DNA of 64,000 nt from Planctomycetaceae bacterium (GTDB lineage Bacteria > Planctomycetota > Planctomycetia > Pirellulales > Pirellulaceae), in contig JABJJO010000089.1 in the NCBI GenBank assembly GCA_018660825.1, positions 1-64,000 on the forward strand, read 5' to 3'. The notes under the pieces are model-generated. The model did no database searches. It had not been told where the DNA came from and saw only the letters and a list, made by a program, of their open reading frames with translations. The translations under genes and the position numbers were made by a program. Below, in pieces: positions 18,944-28,752 of this stretch (positions are counted from its first letter, which is position 1; every line of letters begins with the position of its first letter).

Positions 18944-19753
18944 TTACGGCCGAGTAATTCTCAGCAACATGCCCGGCAAAAAGAGATCCTCTAAATCATC
19001 TAACTCACGCTCGTCAAGCTTCTCGACTTGCAAACCATGCCGCTCCGCGCGGCGATAGATTTCTCGAATCGCAGTCACACATCCGTACGCCAAATAGGTT
19101 TCGCCGTTCGCCGTCAAATGTTGATCCAAGCCTGCCATAATAGATTCGAGTAGTTCAAACTGCGTATCGATAAACGCATAGTCCGCAACCTTTTGAACTT
19201 CACCATCTTCCCACGGTGGATTGGAAATAATGATGTCAAATTGTTCCTGGCTGGCGATCACCGCAAATGCCCCCGAATTGTCAGCAGCTACCAATCGCAC
19301 ATCGAATTTTTCAGTCGTACTCGGCATATCTAACTGAAAACAATTGTATTGCGCATTGGCAACAGCCTGAGGATTGATATCGGTTGCTACGACTGCGCGA
19401 GCACCTGCCTGCAGGCAACATAAGGAAATCAAACCTGTTCCTGTGCCAATCTCAAGGACCCGTTTGCCTTGCACAAGATTCGTCTCTCGAATCAATTTCC
19501 GTAAACTAACGGAATCTTCTGCTTCCCAAAACACCGTTTCAAATTGCACAATATCTTTATCAAAATCTTCGATTTGCCACCGATCAATTACCGCGACGCT
19601 CGTCCCCACTGGCAACGATTGCTTGACTGTTTGTGCCGAGGAAGTATCCAATGAATCGACCGTTATTACCGGTTCATTGCACGCTGGAACTAGTCCGAGA
19701 AGGCTTGTAACCACCACCAATGGCCAATTTTTCATCCGGCTTTTTATTATCAT
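18944..19753 (-). CDS. SAM-dependent methyltransferase with export/lipoprotein-like N-terminus
   Basis: The 269-residue product has a class I methyltransferase fold: motif I VLEIGTGTGLISL near residue 97, acidic motif ATDINPQA, and IISNPPWEDG near 180, an NPPW motif typical of enzymes that methylate amide or exocyclic nitrogens. Unusually, residues about 7-26 (MKNWPLVVVTSLLGLVPACN) form a hydrophobic signal ending in a lipobox-like sequence with Cys25. It overlaps the upstream sulfatase by 4 nt (ATGA at 19750-19753), so the two are translationally coupled. Substrate unknown. The Met at residue 7 is an alternative start that keeps the signal. Confidence 0.75.
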   Translation of the reverse strand: MIIKSRMKNWPLVVVTSLLGLVPACNEPVITVDSLDTSSAQTVKQSLPVGTSVAVIDRWQIEDFDKDIVQFETVFWEAEDSVSLRKLIRETNLVQGKRVLEIGTGTGLISLCCLQAGARAVVATDINPQAVANAQYNCFQLDMPSTTEKFDVRLVAADNSGAFAVIASQEQFDIIISNPPWEDGEVQKVADYAFIDTQFELLESIMAGLDQHLTANGETYLAYGCVTAIREIYRRAERHGLQVEKLDERELDDLEDLFLPGMLLRITRP

Positions 19754-21567
19754 TCGGTTTGTAATATTCTCTGAAACATCAATAATCTGAATTCAATTCC
19801 TTCGTCGCCAGGCATTTCCGGAACGGTCAATGTCAGCTCACCTGCTCCAGCTTTCAAGTCCATTTCACCAAGTTCGATCTGCTTGAAGAATTTTACATAA
19901 GATTCGGCACGTACCACTCGATCTTCTTTCGCTCCGACTTCCGGTGGATCATGAGCTTCAGTGATCTTTCGTGAAATGGTCGATTGATTGAATTGCAATT
20001 GAACCCGACAGCCTACATTTTCTTCTTTGCATGTGTAATGCAAGAAGACACGGTATCGTCCTGAATGTTGAACCTGAGCCGGCCATGTAATCTTGTCGTC
20101 AGCACTGATCCAGTTCAGAAAGTACGAACAGTTAGGGAATTTATTGGAGCGGGTGATATTCCCGTGAGCGATACCATCGCGAGCTGGAACCTGAGTCCAA
20201 CGATAGTCTTTATGGCATATTACAAACGGACGTCCATCATTAGTGGTGTTGTAATCCTGTAATGCGTCTGTTTTGAAGTTGGCAACAGCCTGGTTCAGTA
20301 GTTTCGCGATTTCAGGTTGTTGGTCAATGATATTCTTGTCCTGCCGCGGGTCCTTTGTGATGTCGTAGAGACGACCCACATTGTCCAGACGATACTGTTG
20401 ATTACGAGCACTGATTTTGCCTTTCCAGGCGTTAATGATAATTCGGTTGTTATGTTCCTTTTGTGGGTCAGCAATCCATGAGGATACATCCATACCATCG
20501 AGCGGCTTTTCACCGATCAGATTAATGCCAGCCATATTAGTTAGCGTAGGGAGGAGGTCGGTGACGGAAGCAATTTGAGTCACAAACGTATCAGGCTTGA
20601 TCTTTCCGGGCCAACTGATGAACAGTGGTGAGCGACAGCCTCCTTCGTCCGTGGAGCCTTTTCGACCTCGCATCTCATCATTCCAGCGACTCCCGTTGGG
20701 ACCGTTGTCATGGAAAAAGACGACAATCGTGTTATCAGCGACTCCCAGCTTCCGAAGTTTCTTCATCAAACGTCCAACGTTCCAGTCGACGTTTTCGCAC
20801 ATGGCGAGAGCTGCTCGAGTGTGTTGGACGTTTTCCTTTTTGGGATCACGATTTCTCAGTCCAAGTTCTGCACCATCAAACTTCTTCCAAAAACGATCGG
20901 GCACTTGCATTGGCGAATGCGGAGTGTTGTACGGCAGGTAAGCAAAGAACGGCTTGTCCTGTTTGACACTGTCTTCGATGAATTCCATCGCTTTGTTGGT
21001 GAAGTCATCAACACAAAAACCACTGCCGCGCACCAAAGCACCGTTGTGTTCCAGTACCGGGTCAAAGTAATGACCCCAGTGGCCAGACGTGAATCCATAG
21101 TATTCCTCAAACCCACGGCCATTGGGGTGATAAGGATATTGCATTCCGTTATGCCACTTACCGAAGGCTCCGGTTACGTATCCTGCTGCTTTAAAGGTAT
21201 CGGCAATCGTTACTTCGTCCAGATCAAGTCGTTCCCCGCCGGCGCTGGTGCTGAAGACTCCACCACGCGGATGGTAGCGGCCTGTCAAAAACTCAGCACG
21301 AGTTGGTGAGCAGACTGGGCATACGAAAAACCGATCAAACTGAGCCCCCGTTGCTGCCAGCGCATCTATGTGCGGCGTCTCTAAGTTCTTATTCCCGTTG
21401 AGACTTAAATCCCCCCAACCTTGGTCGTCGGTCAGGACAATCAAAATGTTTGGGCGGTCCAACACAGTCGCTGCCGCAACCGACTCAGCTCCCTGCGTTC
21501 GGTGTCCAAACCCTATCAAACCAACAACAAATAATAGATAATAGACGTGTCGGTACATGTAATTCAC
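19750..21567 (-). CDS. secreted sulfatase with C-terminal beta-sandwich domain
   Basis: This 605-residue type I sulfatase has a signal peptide (1-27) and the metal-binding start NILIVLTDDQGWGDLS. The formylglycine motif is Cys86-Ser-Pro-Thr-Arg in VCSPTRAEFLTGRY, canonical CxPxR. Other conserved elements are GKWHNG, FFAYLPYNTPHSPMQVP and VFFHDNGPNG. Residues about 450-605 form an added domain with WPAQVQHSGRYRVFLHYTC, which looks like the carbohydrate-binding-type beta-sandwich often fused to planctomycete arylsulfatases. It probably desulfates a sulfated sugar in the periplasm or outside. It is cotranscribed with the downstream methyltransferase and divergent from the LamG-like lipoprotein at 21609. 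Confidence 0.92.
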   Translation of the reverse strand: MNYMYRHVYYLLFVVGLIGFGHRTQGAESVAAATVLDRPNILIVLTDDQGWGDLSLNGNKNLETPHIDALAATGAQFDRFFVCPVCSPTRAEFLTGRYHPRGGVFSTSAGGERLDLDEVTIADTFKAAGYVTGAFGKWHNGMQYPYHPNGRGFEEYYGFTSGHWGHYFDPVLEHNGALVRGSGFCVDDFTNKAMEFIEDSVKQDKPFFAYLPYNTPHSPMQVPDRFWKKFDGAELGLRNRDPKKENVQHTRAALAMCENVDWNVGRLMKKLRKLGVADNTIVVFFHDNGPNGSRWNDEMRGRKGSTDEGGCRSPLFISWPGKIKPDTFVTQIASVTDLLPTLTNMAGINLIGEKPLDGMDVSSWIADPQKEHNNRIIINAWKGKISARNQQYRLDNVGRLYDITKDPRQDKNIIDQQPEIAKLLNQAVANFKTDALQDYNTTNDGRPFVICHKDYRWTQVPARDGIAHGNITRSNKFPNCSYFLNWISADDKITWPAQVQHSGRYRVFLHYTCKEENVGCRVQLQFNQSTISRKITEAHDPPEVGAKEDRVVRAESYVKFFKQIELGEMDLKAGAGELTLTVPEMPGDEGIEFRLLMFQRILQTE

Positions 21568-21608
21568 TTTTTGACTTTATAGATAGATTTATTGGGAAAA
21601 TACAGATC

Positions 21609-22370
21609 ATGAGCTTTTTCTCACGACGGCTGCTTGCCAGCGCTACATTACTAAACTTATTGCTCGGCAGCTGTATGAATAATGCCCTCATTGCAGTTGA
21701 CAACAATGATAGCAAAGATACTGCGAACCAACCAGAAGATCGGCGTGTTGGTAAAATATTCAAAGATATCGTTAAGACGATTAGCCCAGTGAATCTCCTT
21801 AGAGAAGATTTTGACAACGACGCCTCACGCTGGCAACCAACGGATGACACGGCTTGGAAAGTCGTTAAGGAAAACGGTAGTTCCTTTTACTCGATGTTTA
21901 AAGACAGCCAATACAAACCACCGGTGCGTTCACCAGTTAACTTTGCCCTACTCAAAGAGATTTCTGTCGCTAGTTTTCAACTCGATGTACAAATGCGTTC
22001 AACACAAGAAGTCTATGGTCATCAAGATCTATGTCTGTTCTTTGGCTATCAGGACCCCTCACATTTTTATTATGTCCACCTAGGCCGCGAAGCAGACGAC
22101 CACGCTAACTCAATATTTCTTGTGAATGGTAAACCTCGCGTAAGTATTGCCACCAAACGCACCGACGGTACCGACTGGAGCAAAGATTGGCATCACGTCC
22201 GAATTAAACGAGACATTAGGCTTGGTACAATCAAGGTGTTCTTTGATGATATGAAAAAACCGATCATGACTACTAAAGATAAGACCTTTGTCTTTGGCCA
22301 AATTGGAATCGGCAGTTTTGACGACACCGGCGATTTTGATCAAATCCGCTTGCTTGGCACCAAACACTAA
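21609..22370 (+). CDS. lipoprotein with LamG/3-keto-disaccharide-hydrolase-like fold
   Basis: I start this at the ATG at 21609 (253 aa); an earlier in-frame start at 21450 would overlap the divergent sulfatase start and gives no signal peptide. From 21609 there is an export signal with a lipobox-like LLGSC (residues about 14-18). The mature part (about 60-250) reads like a concanavalin-like beta-sandwich: LREDFDNDASRWQPTDD, ASFQLDVQMRS, FFGYQDPSHFYYVHLGRE, WHHVRIKRD and a final IRLLGTKH. Such domains occur alone or fused to sulfatases and glycan-binding proteins in planctomycetes. It may act with the neighbouring sulfatase; that is inference. Confidence 0.72.
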   Translation: MSFFSRRLLASATLLNLLLGSCMNNALIAVDNNDSKDTANQPEDRRVGKIFKDIVKTISPVNLLREDFDNDASRWQPTDDTAWKVVKENGSSFYSMFKDSQYKPPVRSPVNFALLKEISVASFQLDVQMRSTQEVYGHQDLCLFFGYQDPSHFYYVHLGREADDHANSIFLVNGKPRVSIATKRTDGTDWSKDWHHVRIKRDIRLGTIKVFFDDMKKPIMTTKDKTFVFGQIGIGSFDDTGDFDQIRLLGTKH

Positions 22371-22417
22371 CGCCCAGCACATGGCCATCGGATGTGTAAA
22401 GAAGTTATGCGGCGCGA

Positions 22418-23077
22418 CTAATTTGAGCGATTCTTTAAGTAGTCGCGAATGTTTGGGTAAGTCTTCTGCTGCGCAGCCTTACGCGACCGCTGAGATGGTG
22501 TGCGACTTTCTTGTCGCTGCATCGTTTCACCACGATACCCGTAATACGCCATGTATTCTTCTATAATAGCTGGACTTCGTTTAAGCTCAACTCGCTCGGC
22601 AATGACAGGATCCTCCTTGGGCATATCCCGAATCATCATTTCGAAGTCCTCGCCAAAAACGAGTGGTGTTATTCCCCGATCACCACCGTATACCTCTTCT
22701 TCTGCTGCCATGCTATTGAGTTTATCGATCTCAGCAACATACTCGGCCATATCTAAAGAATCCATCTCTTCCTCTAGATCATCGACAACCATCATTGCAC
22801 CATATTCGCTATCAATATCCACTTGGATGAACCCCTCAGGTTTCAATGCAGCAGCAGTACCTACGACGGATGGTGATGATTGATTTGATACAACAACTGC
22901 CGCGTCTGAATTCGATGTCTGAGAAACAGCCGAAGTAATAATGAGAGGATCCTCGTTTGCAGGCAACATCTGAGCAATTGGTTCGCCCAAGCGACTACAC
23001 CCAGAAAGGCTAATGAATGCGAGCATCAAAAGCGAGGAGAGGCGAGTTATAGATTTTATTCGTTGCATTAGCTTCAT
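22418..23077 (-). CDS. lipoprotein of unknown function
   Basis: The 219-residue product has a signal peptide with lipobox LSGC (residues about 24-27), a Ser/Thr/Ala-rich stretch, then an acidic region (VDDLEEEMDSLDMAEYVAEIDKL, split by hydrophobics, about 95-125) and a basic Arg/Gln-rich C-terminus (about 185-219). I recognise no domain. The charge segregation suggests a disordered, protein- or surface-interacting lipoprotein. It is convergent with the LamG-like lipoprotein and lies 116 nt after the sulfatase at 23194 on the same strand. Confidence 0.6.
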   Translation of the reverse strand: MKLMQRIKSITRLSSLLMLAFISLSGCSRLGEPIAQMLPANEDPLIITSAVSQTSNSDAAVVVSNQSSPSVVGTAAALKPEGFIQVDIDSEYGAMMVVDDLEEEMDSLDMAEYVAEIDKLNSMAAEEEVYGGDRGITPLVFGEDFEMMIRDMPKEDPVIAERVELKRSPAIIEEYMAYYGYRGETMQRQESRTPSQRSRKAAQQKTYPNIRDYLKNRSN

Positions 23078-23193
23078 GTTAGGCCAGATAATTACAACCG
23101 TGTGCTCCTGAAGTCGACTAATTCTCCATTATATGTTTCGGAATCACCGTCGTGGCGACTTAATTGAAATTTATTCTAAAATTGACCCATTTT

Positions 23194-24726
23194 TCACTTC
23201 CATGGAATATCGCGGTCAAAAATTGGTCCATATTCCGAGTACCCATGTTTGTGAAATGCCTTTGTTTTCCAGTCGCCGACTGCTGCTGCATAAATTTCCC
23301 GCATTTGATTCAGGGCTGGGATTTTTGCCTCTCTCAGCGGTGATTCAGCAATATTTACTAATTCCAATGGGTCGTTTGGAATATCGTACATCTCCTCAGT
23401 TGGTTTAAAATCATCTTCTTCCCAAGGCCAATAAATATATTTATGTTGTTTCGTTACAACGGCAAAACTATGACACGCTGCTGGCCCCCAGACATTGATG
23501 AGCTGTAGCGACTCGTGAATTGGCTTTTGGGGTTGGTCATATAAAGGTAGCAAGCTACGGCCGTCAATATTCCGCGGGATCCGTACTCCAGCTAAATCCA
23601 AAATTGTCGGCGCAAAGTCGGTGCTCCCTGTTATTTCTTGACAACGAATATTCCTGCCCGAATTGGCGTGCCGCGGATCCACGATGATCAGTGGTACGCG
23701 CGACCCCTCTTCATAGGGCAACACTTTAGAACCGTAACCATGCGAACCACAAAAGTAACCGTTGTCCGAAGTAAAAATTATGACCGTATTATCTGCCACT
23801 GCAGCCCGTTGCACTGCTTCCATGATCATCCCCACCGCAACATCGACACCGTACACCAACTGGTGATACTTCGCCATGACTTCGTCATATTGGTCGCGGT
23901 AACCCCAACTATCAAACCGTTCATATTGTCGACCTTGGCGACTTTGCCTGGAAAAATGCTGTCCAAACTCGCGGCCATAATTCGCAGGTTTCAAAAATGT
24001 TGCCCCTTGGTATACACCGTCAAACATAGGGTCAGGCTGAACTGGTCGATGCGGAGCCTTAAAACTGACGGACAAACAAAATGGTTTATCTCCAGCGGCC
24101 GCGGCCTTAATGAAATCCGCTCCAAATGCACCATAGGCTCTGCTCGCGTGAGGATACGCCTTGGCATATTTCGTCATGCTTGGATTTTTCGCTGTCTTAA
24201 AATCTGTCTGCCCTGGACCACCACCCCAAACATCAAAATCATAGCTGGGTAAAACCGTTTTCGACTCACCTTCCATTTCCACTTCAAAACCAAACTTGCC
24301 TGCAAAAGCGGTCACGTATCCAGCTCGCCGTAATAAATTTGGATAGGATTGCTGCCAAAATTCTTCGGCTAGCGGGCCGCGATCAAAATTACAACCATGT
24401 CGGTACTCATACAAACCGGTCATGACAGTCGCGCGCGAGCCCATGCAAATGGCTGTTGTGGTGTAATGCCGATCAAACATCATTCCCTGTCGAGCCAACT
24501 GATCAATGTTAGGCGTCTTCACATCGGGATTGCCGTAACAACCTAGAGAATAGCTAGCTTGGTCGTCCGTCATTAAGAAAATTATATTCACAGGTTTCTT
24601 AGCTTCGGCACGACAGTCTTGTGACAGCAACGCAATAGTCGATAGGACAATACCGATAAACCAACAGGCAGCTGTGAATCGTCGCCCAACTTCACTCTTA
24701 CTTCGTAAATTTTGCAACGTAAACAT
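23194..24726 (-). CDS. secreted sulfatase with variant CMGSR active site
   Basis: The 510-residue protein has an N-terminal hydrophobic signal (about 18-40) and the sulfatase opening NIIFLMTDDQASYSLGCYG. The catalytic motif is Cys94-Met-Gly-Ser-Arg in TAICMGSRATVMTGLYEYRHG; position +2 is Gly instead of the Pro or Ala of the canonical motif. GKFGFE, CLSVSFKAPHRPVQPDP, TVIIFTSDNGYFCGSHGYGSK and the C-terminal EMYDIPNDPLELVNIA are all as in planctomycete sulfatases of the iduronate-2-sulfatase/choline-sulfatase-like type. It is likely exported and acts on sulfated glycans. It is divergent from the cytochrome giant at 24889 (162 nt). Confidence 0.9.
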   Translation of the reverse strand: MFTLQNLRSKSEVGRRFTAACWFIGIVLSTIALLSQDCRAEAKKPVNIIFLMTDDQASYSLGCYGNPDVKTPNIDQLARQGMMFDRHYTTTAICMGSRATVMTGLYEYRHGCNFDRGPLAEEFWQQSYPNLLRRAGYVTAFAGKFGFEVEMEGESKTVLPSYDFDVWGGGPGQTDFKTAKNPSMTKYAKAYPHASRAYGAFGADFIKAAAAGDKPFCLSVSFKAPHRPVQPDPMFDGVYQGATFLKPANYGREFGQHFSRQSRQGRQYERFDSWGYRDQYDEVMAKYHQLVYGVDVAVGMIMEAVQRAAVADNTVIIFTSDNGYFCGSHGYGSKVLPYEEGSRVPLIIVDPRHANSGRNIRCQEITGSTDFAPTILDLAGVRIPRNIDGRSLLPLYDQPQKPIHESLQLINVWGPAACHSFAVVTKQHKYIYWPWEEDDFKPTEEMYDIPNDPLELVNIAESPLREAKIPALNQMREIYAAAVGDWKTKAFHKHGYSEYGPIFDRDIPWK

Positions 24727-24888
24727 ACATGGGTCTTTCGGAAACTAGTGGTTTCTCGCGAGCGATAAATCGATAGGTAGGTGATTTATTTGCCGGATAG
24801 CAAACGCTATCATAACACTTACTGATCACTCCTCAAATAACCGAGCGGGTGATCTTTTCTGACCAAGCTCTTTTAAAGGACTTTCAGC

Positions 24889-27800
24889 GTGCACAACCGA
24901 TCACGTTTATTCGCAATTACCGTCGCCATGTTTGTCATTACTGTCATGGTAATTGCGATGAACCACAAATCTCTTTTCGGAGGTAATCTAACCACTACAG
25001 ACGTACCGAAAACGGACACGGTCGCTACGCTTAGTCCAGTGACCCTGAAAGCGCTCCAAGAACCCACACAACCAGCTGACACCGACTATCGCCAGTATGG
25101 CATCTATCGTCAATCCGCTCCACGCGCTCCCCAAAAGACGACCACGACAACCAAACTCCCACTGACGCTAAACAAAGCAACACACATCTCGCTGATCGGA
25201 AACAACTTACTAGACCGATCACAGCATTTTGGTTATTTCGAATCATACGTCCAACAAGCACACCCAGAGCAGCAGTTAACCATTAGTAACCTCGCCTGGT
25301 CCGCTGATACCGCTGACCTACAGCCTCGACCAGATAACTTCGCTGACACGATACAGCATTTGACTCACGAAAAAGCGGACGTGATTATTGCGTCCTTTGG
25401 ATTCAACGAATCATTTCAAGGAAACGCTGGTTTAGTGAAATTCAAAGAGTCTCTAAAAGCCTACATCAGCGACCTGCAAACGAGACAATTCAATGGGACT
25501 TCTGGGCCGCAAATTGTCTTACTCAGCCCAACAGCCAATGAAAACACAGCCCACGTTTTGGCAGCTACTCTCAACAACGATCAGTTGCGGAAATATAGCC
25601 AAGCGATCCAAAAAATCGCCGTTGAACTAAACGTTGGCTTTGTGGACCTTTTCACACCAACAGAAAAGGCCATGGGTAATACCACGACCGACTTGACCAT
25701 CAATGGCTGTCACCTCAACGCTGTTGGTTATAAACTTGTCGGGCAGCTCATGTTCGAATCGCTATGTGAAATGCCGCTGCCCAAACTCAACGAAGCTGTG
25801 CGACTAACCGTTGTTGACAAGAACAAACAGTTCTTCAGGCGGTTCAGACCATTAAACACTTTCTATTACACTGGCGGTCGCAGCAAGACATACGGCTATC
25901 TTGACTTCCTGCCCGCCATGCGCAATTTTGATTTACTCGTCGCCAACCGTAACCAACGCATTTGGGATTTAACACAAGGCAAAAATGTAGCAAAAATCAT
26001 TGACGATTCGAACCTTCCACCGCTGCCGGACACAACACAAAGTCGCGGCGCAAATCGTTGGATGTCGGCTGAAGATGAATTAAAATCCTTCATTGTCGAC
26101 CCACGTTTTGATGTAAACCTATTCGCCGGTGAAGAAGAATTCCCCGATATCGCCGCTCCCATTCAAATGCGTTGGGACTCCCAAGGTCGACTCTGGGTTA
26201 GCTGTTCCAAAACCTATCCACACGTATACCCAGGCAATGAACCGAATGACAAACTCGTCATCTTAGAAGATACCGACGGTGACGGAAAAGCTGATAAGTC
26301 GACAGTTTTTGCGGACGATTTACATATTCCACTTTCATTCGAATTCGGAGATGGTGGTGTCTACGTTTCAGAAATGCCAAATCTAACATTCCTCAAAGAC
26401 ACCGATGGTGACGGAAAAGCCGATCTGCGGCGGATTGTTCTCTCTGGATTTGGTACCGAAGATTCGCATCATGCCTTGCACGACTTCGCCTGGACACCAG
26501 ATGGCGATCTTATTTTTCGTGAATCAATATTTCATCATTCTCAAGTCGAAACACCCTATGGCCCAATCAGACAACAAAACAGTGGCTGGTTTCGATTCCA
26601 ACCGCGCGACCAAAAACTCCTCAGCTTTGGGACTTACCCTAGCACCAACCCTTGGGGCGTGACCTTTGATGACTGGGGACAACACCAAGCAAGTCATCCG
26701 GTGTTCGCCGCGGCCTTTCATGCATTAGATCCTCCTTATCCACAACAAAACCCAAGACCTGCTGGCTTGCGAGCTTATTCAGGCGTATGTGGTGCTGAAT
26801 TTGTGGATTTCAACACGTTTCCGGACGAACTTCAAGGAGGGTTTATTAAGGTACGTTATAAGCCAACGAATCGAGTCGAAATTCACAAATGGAATGAAAC
26901 CGCCTTCGGCTACGATGAGCAGTATGTTGGTGATCTGATCTTCTCAAAAAACCTAAGCTTTATTCCTGTTGACTTGCGATATGGTCCGCGGGGAGCGATG
27001 TATCTTTGCGATTGGTACAATCCGGTCAAGGGGCATGCACAGTATTCACTAAGAGACGAACGACGCGATCGGCATTCCGGAAGAATCTGGCGAATCACTA
27101 CTAAAGGTAAGCCGCTACAGGATCCACCTAAAATCGCAGACGCTTCAATCGAGCAACTTTTGGATATCCATAAACGCCCTGAATATCGATACCGTTATTG
27201 GGCAAAACGTGAACTGCGAATGCATGATTCAAATGCCGTCAAAAAATCTCTCGACAAGTGGGTGAATGCCCTCGATCCGGCGGACCCTCGTTTTCGACAC
27301 CACCAAATCGAAGCCATCTGGATTTATCGCAACATCGGTCAAACAAATCCCGATCTGTTACGAGCATTGCTAAAATGCGAAGACCATCATGCTCGTGCGG
27401 CCGCAGTGGAACAACTTCGATATTGGCACCCAATCATTTCTGATAGCATTGAACTGCTAAACCAAGCTGCCAACGATTCCAATAGCATCGTACGCATGCA
27501 AGCCGCGATTGCTGCTTCGTATATTGGTTCCCAAGAAGCATTGACTGCAATGCTCGGAGTGGCCGATCATCCGCTCGGTGGTCATCTTGCTTATGCGGTT
27601 GCCTCCTCGCTTAATTCACACACCATGCGGCAACACTGGGAAGACTCGGATAATACCTTTGTACAACAACTGTTGCGGCGTGCCTCACAAGCTCAAAATC
27701 TCCAAGAGCCTAGCGTCGGTGCCAAGCAAGCACAGTTTGACTCACAGAAGAACTTACAAAGCGTTAAGATCCGTTGCTTACCAGAGAGGATGCGATTTTC

Positions 27801-28704
27801 CGTGGAACAAATCACGGCGACTGTTGGCCAGCCACTAAAAATACTGTTCACCAATGAAGACGCTACAGATCACAATATGGTTTTTGTACAGCCAGACGCA
27901 CTGGCCGAAGTTGGATTAGCAGCTAATGAAATGGCACGCGATCCGAAAAATGCGAATTCAGATTTCGTCCCTACGTCCAAAAAACACCTGATTATAGAAG
28001 CTTCACCGATGATCGGACCGACTCGTAAGACAAGAATTCATGTTTTTCGGTTTCAGGCACCTGACAAACCAGGTGTTTACCCATACGTCTGCACATTTCC
28101 CGGACACTGGGTGATCATGAAAGGAATCTTAGTCGTTGGCAAAACAACTGCGGAGGCTGAGGAACTACTAGCCGCGCAAAAACCTACAATTGTTCAACAA
28201 TGGAAAATGACGGATTTTGAAACGGTTGTCACAAATCAGGATGAGGCAACCATCATGCGTGGCATGGACGCGTTTATGAAAGCACGCTGCCATCAATGCC
28301 ATAAAGTAGGCGGTCACGGCATTAACCTCGGTCCAGAACTCGCTGATGTTTCCAAACGATTCAAAGGCCTAAAACTGCTGGAACAAATCATCGAACCATC
28401 CAAAGACGTCAATGAAAAATATCGTGTCCAGCAGTTGATTATGCGTGATGGTCGAGTCCTCTCGGGAGTGATCGTGAAGACAACCGCCGACCAATATCAC
28501 ATCGTGGCAAATCTTTTACTGCCAACAGTCATTCAAAAACTACCAAAAAAATCTGTCGATGAGATCATTCCCGCGCGATTATCTCCGATGCCACAGGGTT
28601 TATTGGATACGTTGACCGCCGATGAAATCATCGACCTCGTGAACTTTTTAGAAGCTGGTGGATTCAAGCTACCTGAGCATCTAAAAAAAGAGCACAACCA
28701 TTAA
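24889..28704 (+). CDS. PVC-type multidomain protein: SGNH-like, dehydrogenase propeller, HEAT, cupredoxin, cytochrome c
   Basis: The 1271-residue protein starts at GTG with AAAGGA 8 nt upstream. Order of parts: signal anchor (about 5-25); an SGNH-hydrolase-like domain (about 95-305) with ISLIGNNLLDRSQ where the GDS nucleophile block is expected and INGCHLNAVGYK at the His block; a PVC-type membrane-bound dehydrogenase beta-propeller (about 395-740; two DTDGDGKAD segments); HEAT-like repeats (about 755-930); a cupredoxin domain with His at about 994 and CTFPGHWVIMKG near 1067, a full Cys-His-Met copper site; and a cytochrome c domain with CHQCH near 1133. It is probably a periplasmic oxidase or dehydrogenase passing electrons through copper to heme. 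Followed at 49 nt by a sulfatase. Confidence 0.88.
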   Translation: MHNRSRLFAITVAMFVITVMVIAMNHKSLFGGNLTTTDVPKTDTVATLSPVTLKALQEPTQPADTDYRQYGIYRQSAPRAPQKTTTTTKLPLTLNKATHISLIGNNLLDRSQHFGYFESYVQQAHPEQQLTISNLAWSADTADLQPRPDNFADTIQHLTHEKADVIIASFGFNESFQGNAGLVKFKESLKAYISDLQTRQFNGTSGPQIVLLSPTANENTAHVLAATLNNDQLRKYSQAIQKIAVELNVGFVDLFTPTEKAMGNTTTDLTINGCHLNAVGYKLVGQLMFESLCEMPLPKLNEAVRLTVVDKNKQFFRRFRPLNTFYYTGGRSKTYGYLDFLPAMRNFDLLVANRNQRIWDLTQGKNVAKIIDDSNLPPLPDTTQSRGANRWMSAEDELKSFIVDPRFDVNLFAGEEEFPDIAAPIQMRWDSQGRLWVSCSKTYPHVYPGNEPNDKLVILEDTDGDGKADKSTVFADDLHIPLSFEFGDGGVYVSEMPNLTFLKDTDGDGKADLRRIVLSGFGTEDSHHALHDFAWTPDGDLIFRESIFHHSQVETPYGPIRQQNSGWFRFQPRDQKLLSFGTYPSTNPWGVTFDDWGQHQASHPVFAAAFHALDPPYPQQNPRPAGLRAYSGVCGAEFVDFNTFPDELQGGFIKVRYKPTNRVEIHKWNETAFGYDEQYVGDLIFSKNLSFIPVDLRYGPRGAMYLCDWYNPVKGHAQYSLRDERRDRHSGRIWRITTKGKPLQDPPKIADASIEQLLDIHKRPEYRYRYWAKRELRMHDSNAVKKSLDKWVNALDPADPRFRHHQIEAIWIYRNIGQTNPDLLRALLKCEDHHARAAAVEQLRYWHPIISDSIELLNQAANDSNSIVRMQAAIAASYIGSQEALTAMLGVADHPLGGHLAYAVASSLNSHTMRQHWEDSDNTFVQQLLRRASQAQNLQEPSVGAKQAQFDSQKNLQSVKIRCLPERMRFSVEQITATVGQPLKILFTNEDATDHNMVFVQPDALAEVGLAANEMARDPKNANSDFVPTSKKHLIIEASPMIGPTRKTRIHVFRFQAPDKPGVYPYVCTFPGHWVIMKGILVVGKTTAEAEELLAAQKPTIVQQWKMTDFETVVTNQDEATIMRGMDAFMKARCHQCHKVGGHGINLGPELADVSKRFKGLKLLEQIIEPSKDVNEKYRVQQLIMRDGRVLSGVIVKTTADQYHIVANLLLPTVIQKLPKKSVDEIIPARLSPMPQGLLDTLTADEIIDLVNFLEAGGFKLPEHLKKEHNH

Positions 28705-28752
28705 GCACAGAATTGAATCTTTTCTGCCGCCTCAAATAGAAAGAACCTTCGA

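Noticed and set aside
20710-21309. 199-codon plus-strand frame inside the sulfatase at 19750
   Set aside because: Antisense to conserved sulfatase motifs and without any recognisable feature.
21450-21608. Earlier start for the LamG-like lipoprotein
   Set aside because: It overlaps the divergent sulfatase start and hides the signal peptide.
23638-24252. 204-codon plus-strand frame inside the sulfatase at 23194
   Set aside because: Antisense shadow; Ile/His/Arg-rich and featureless.
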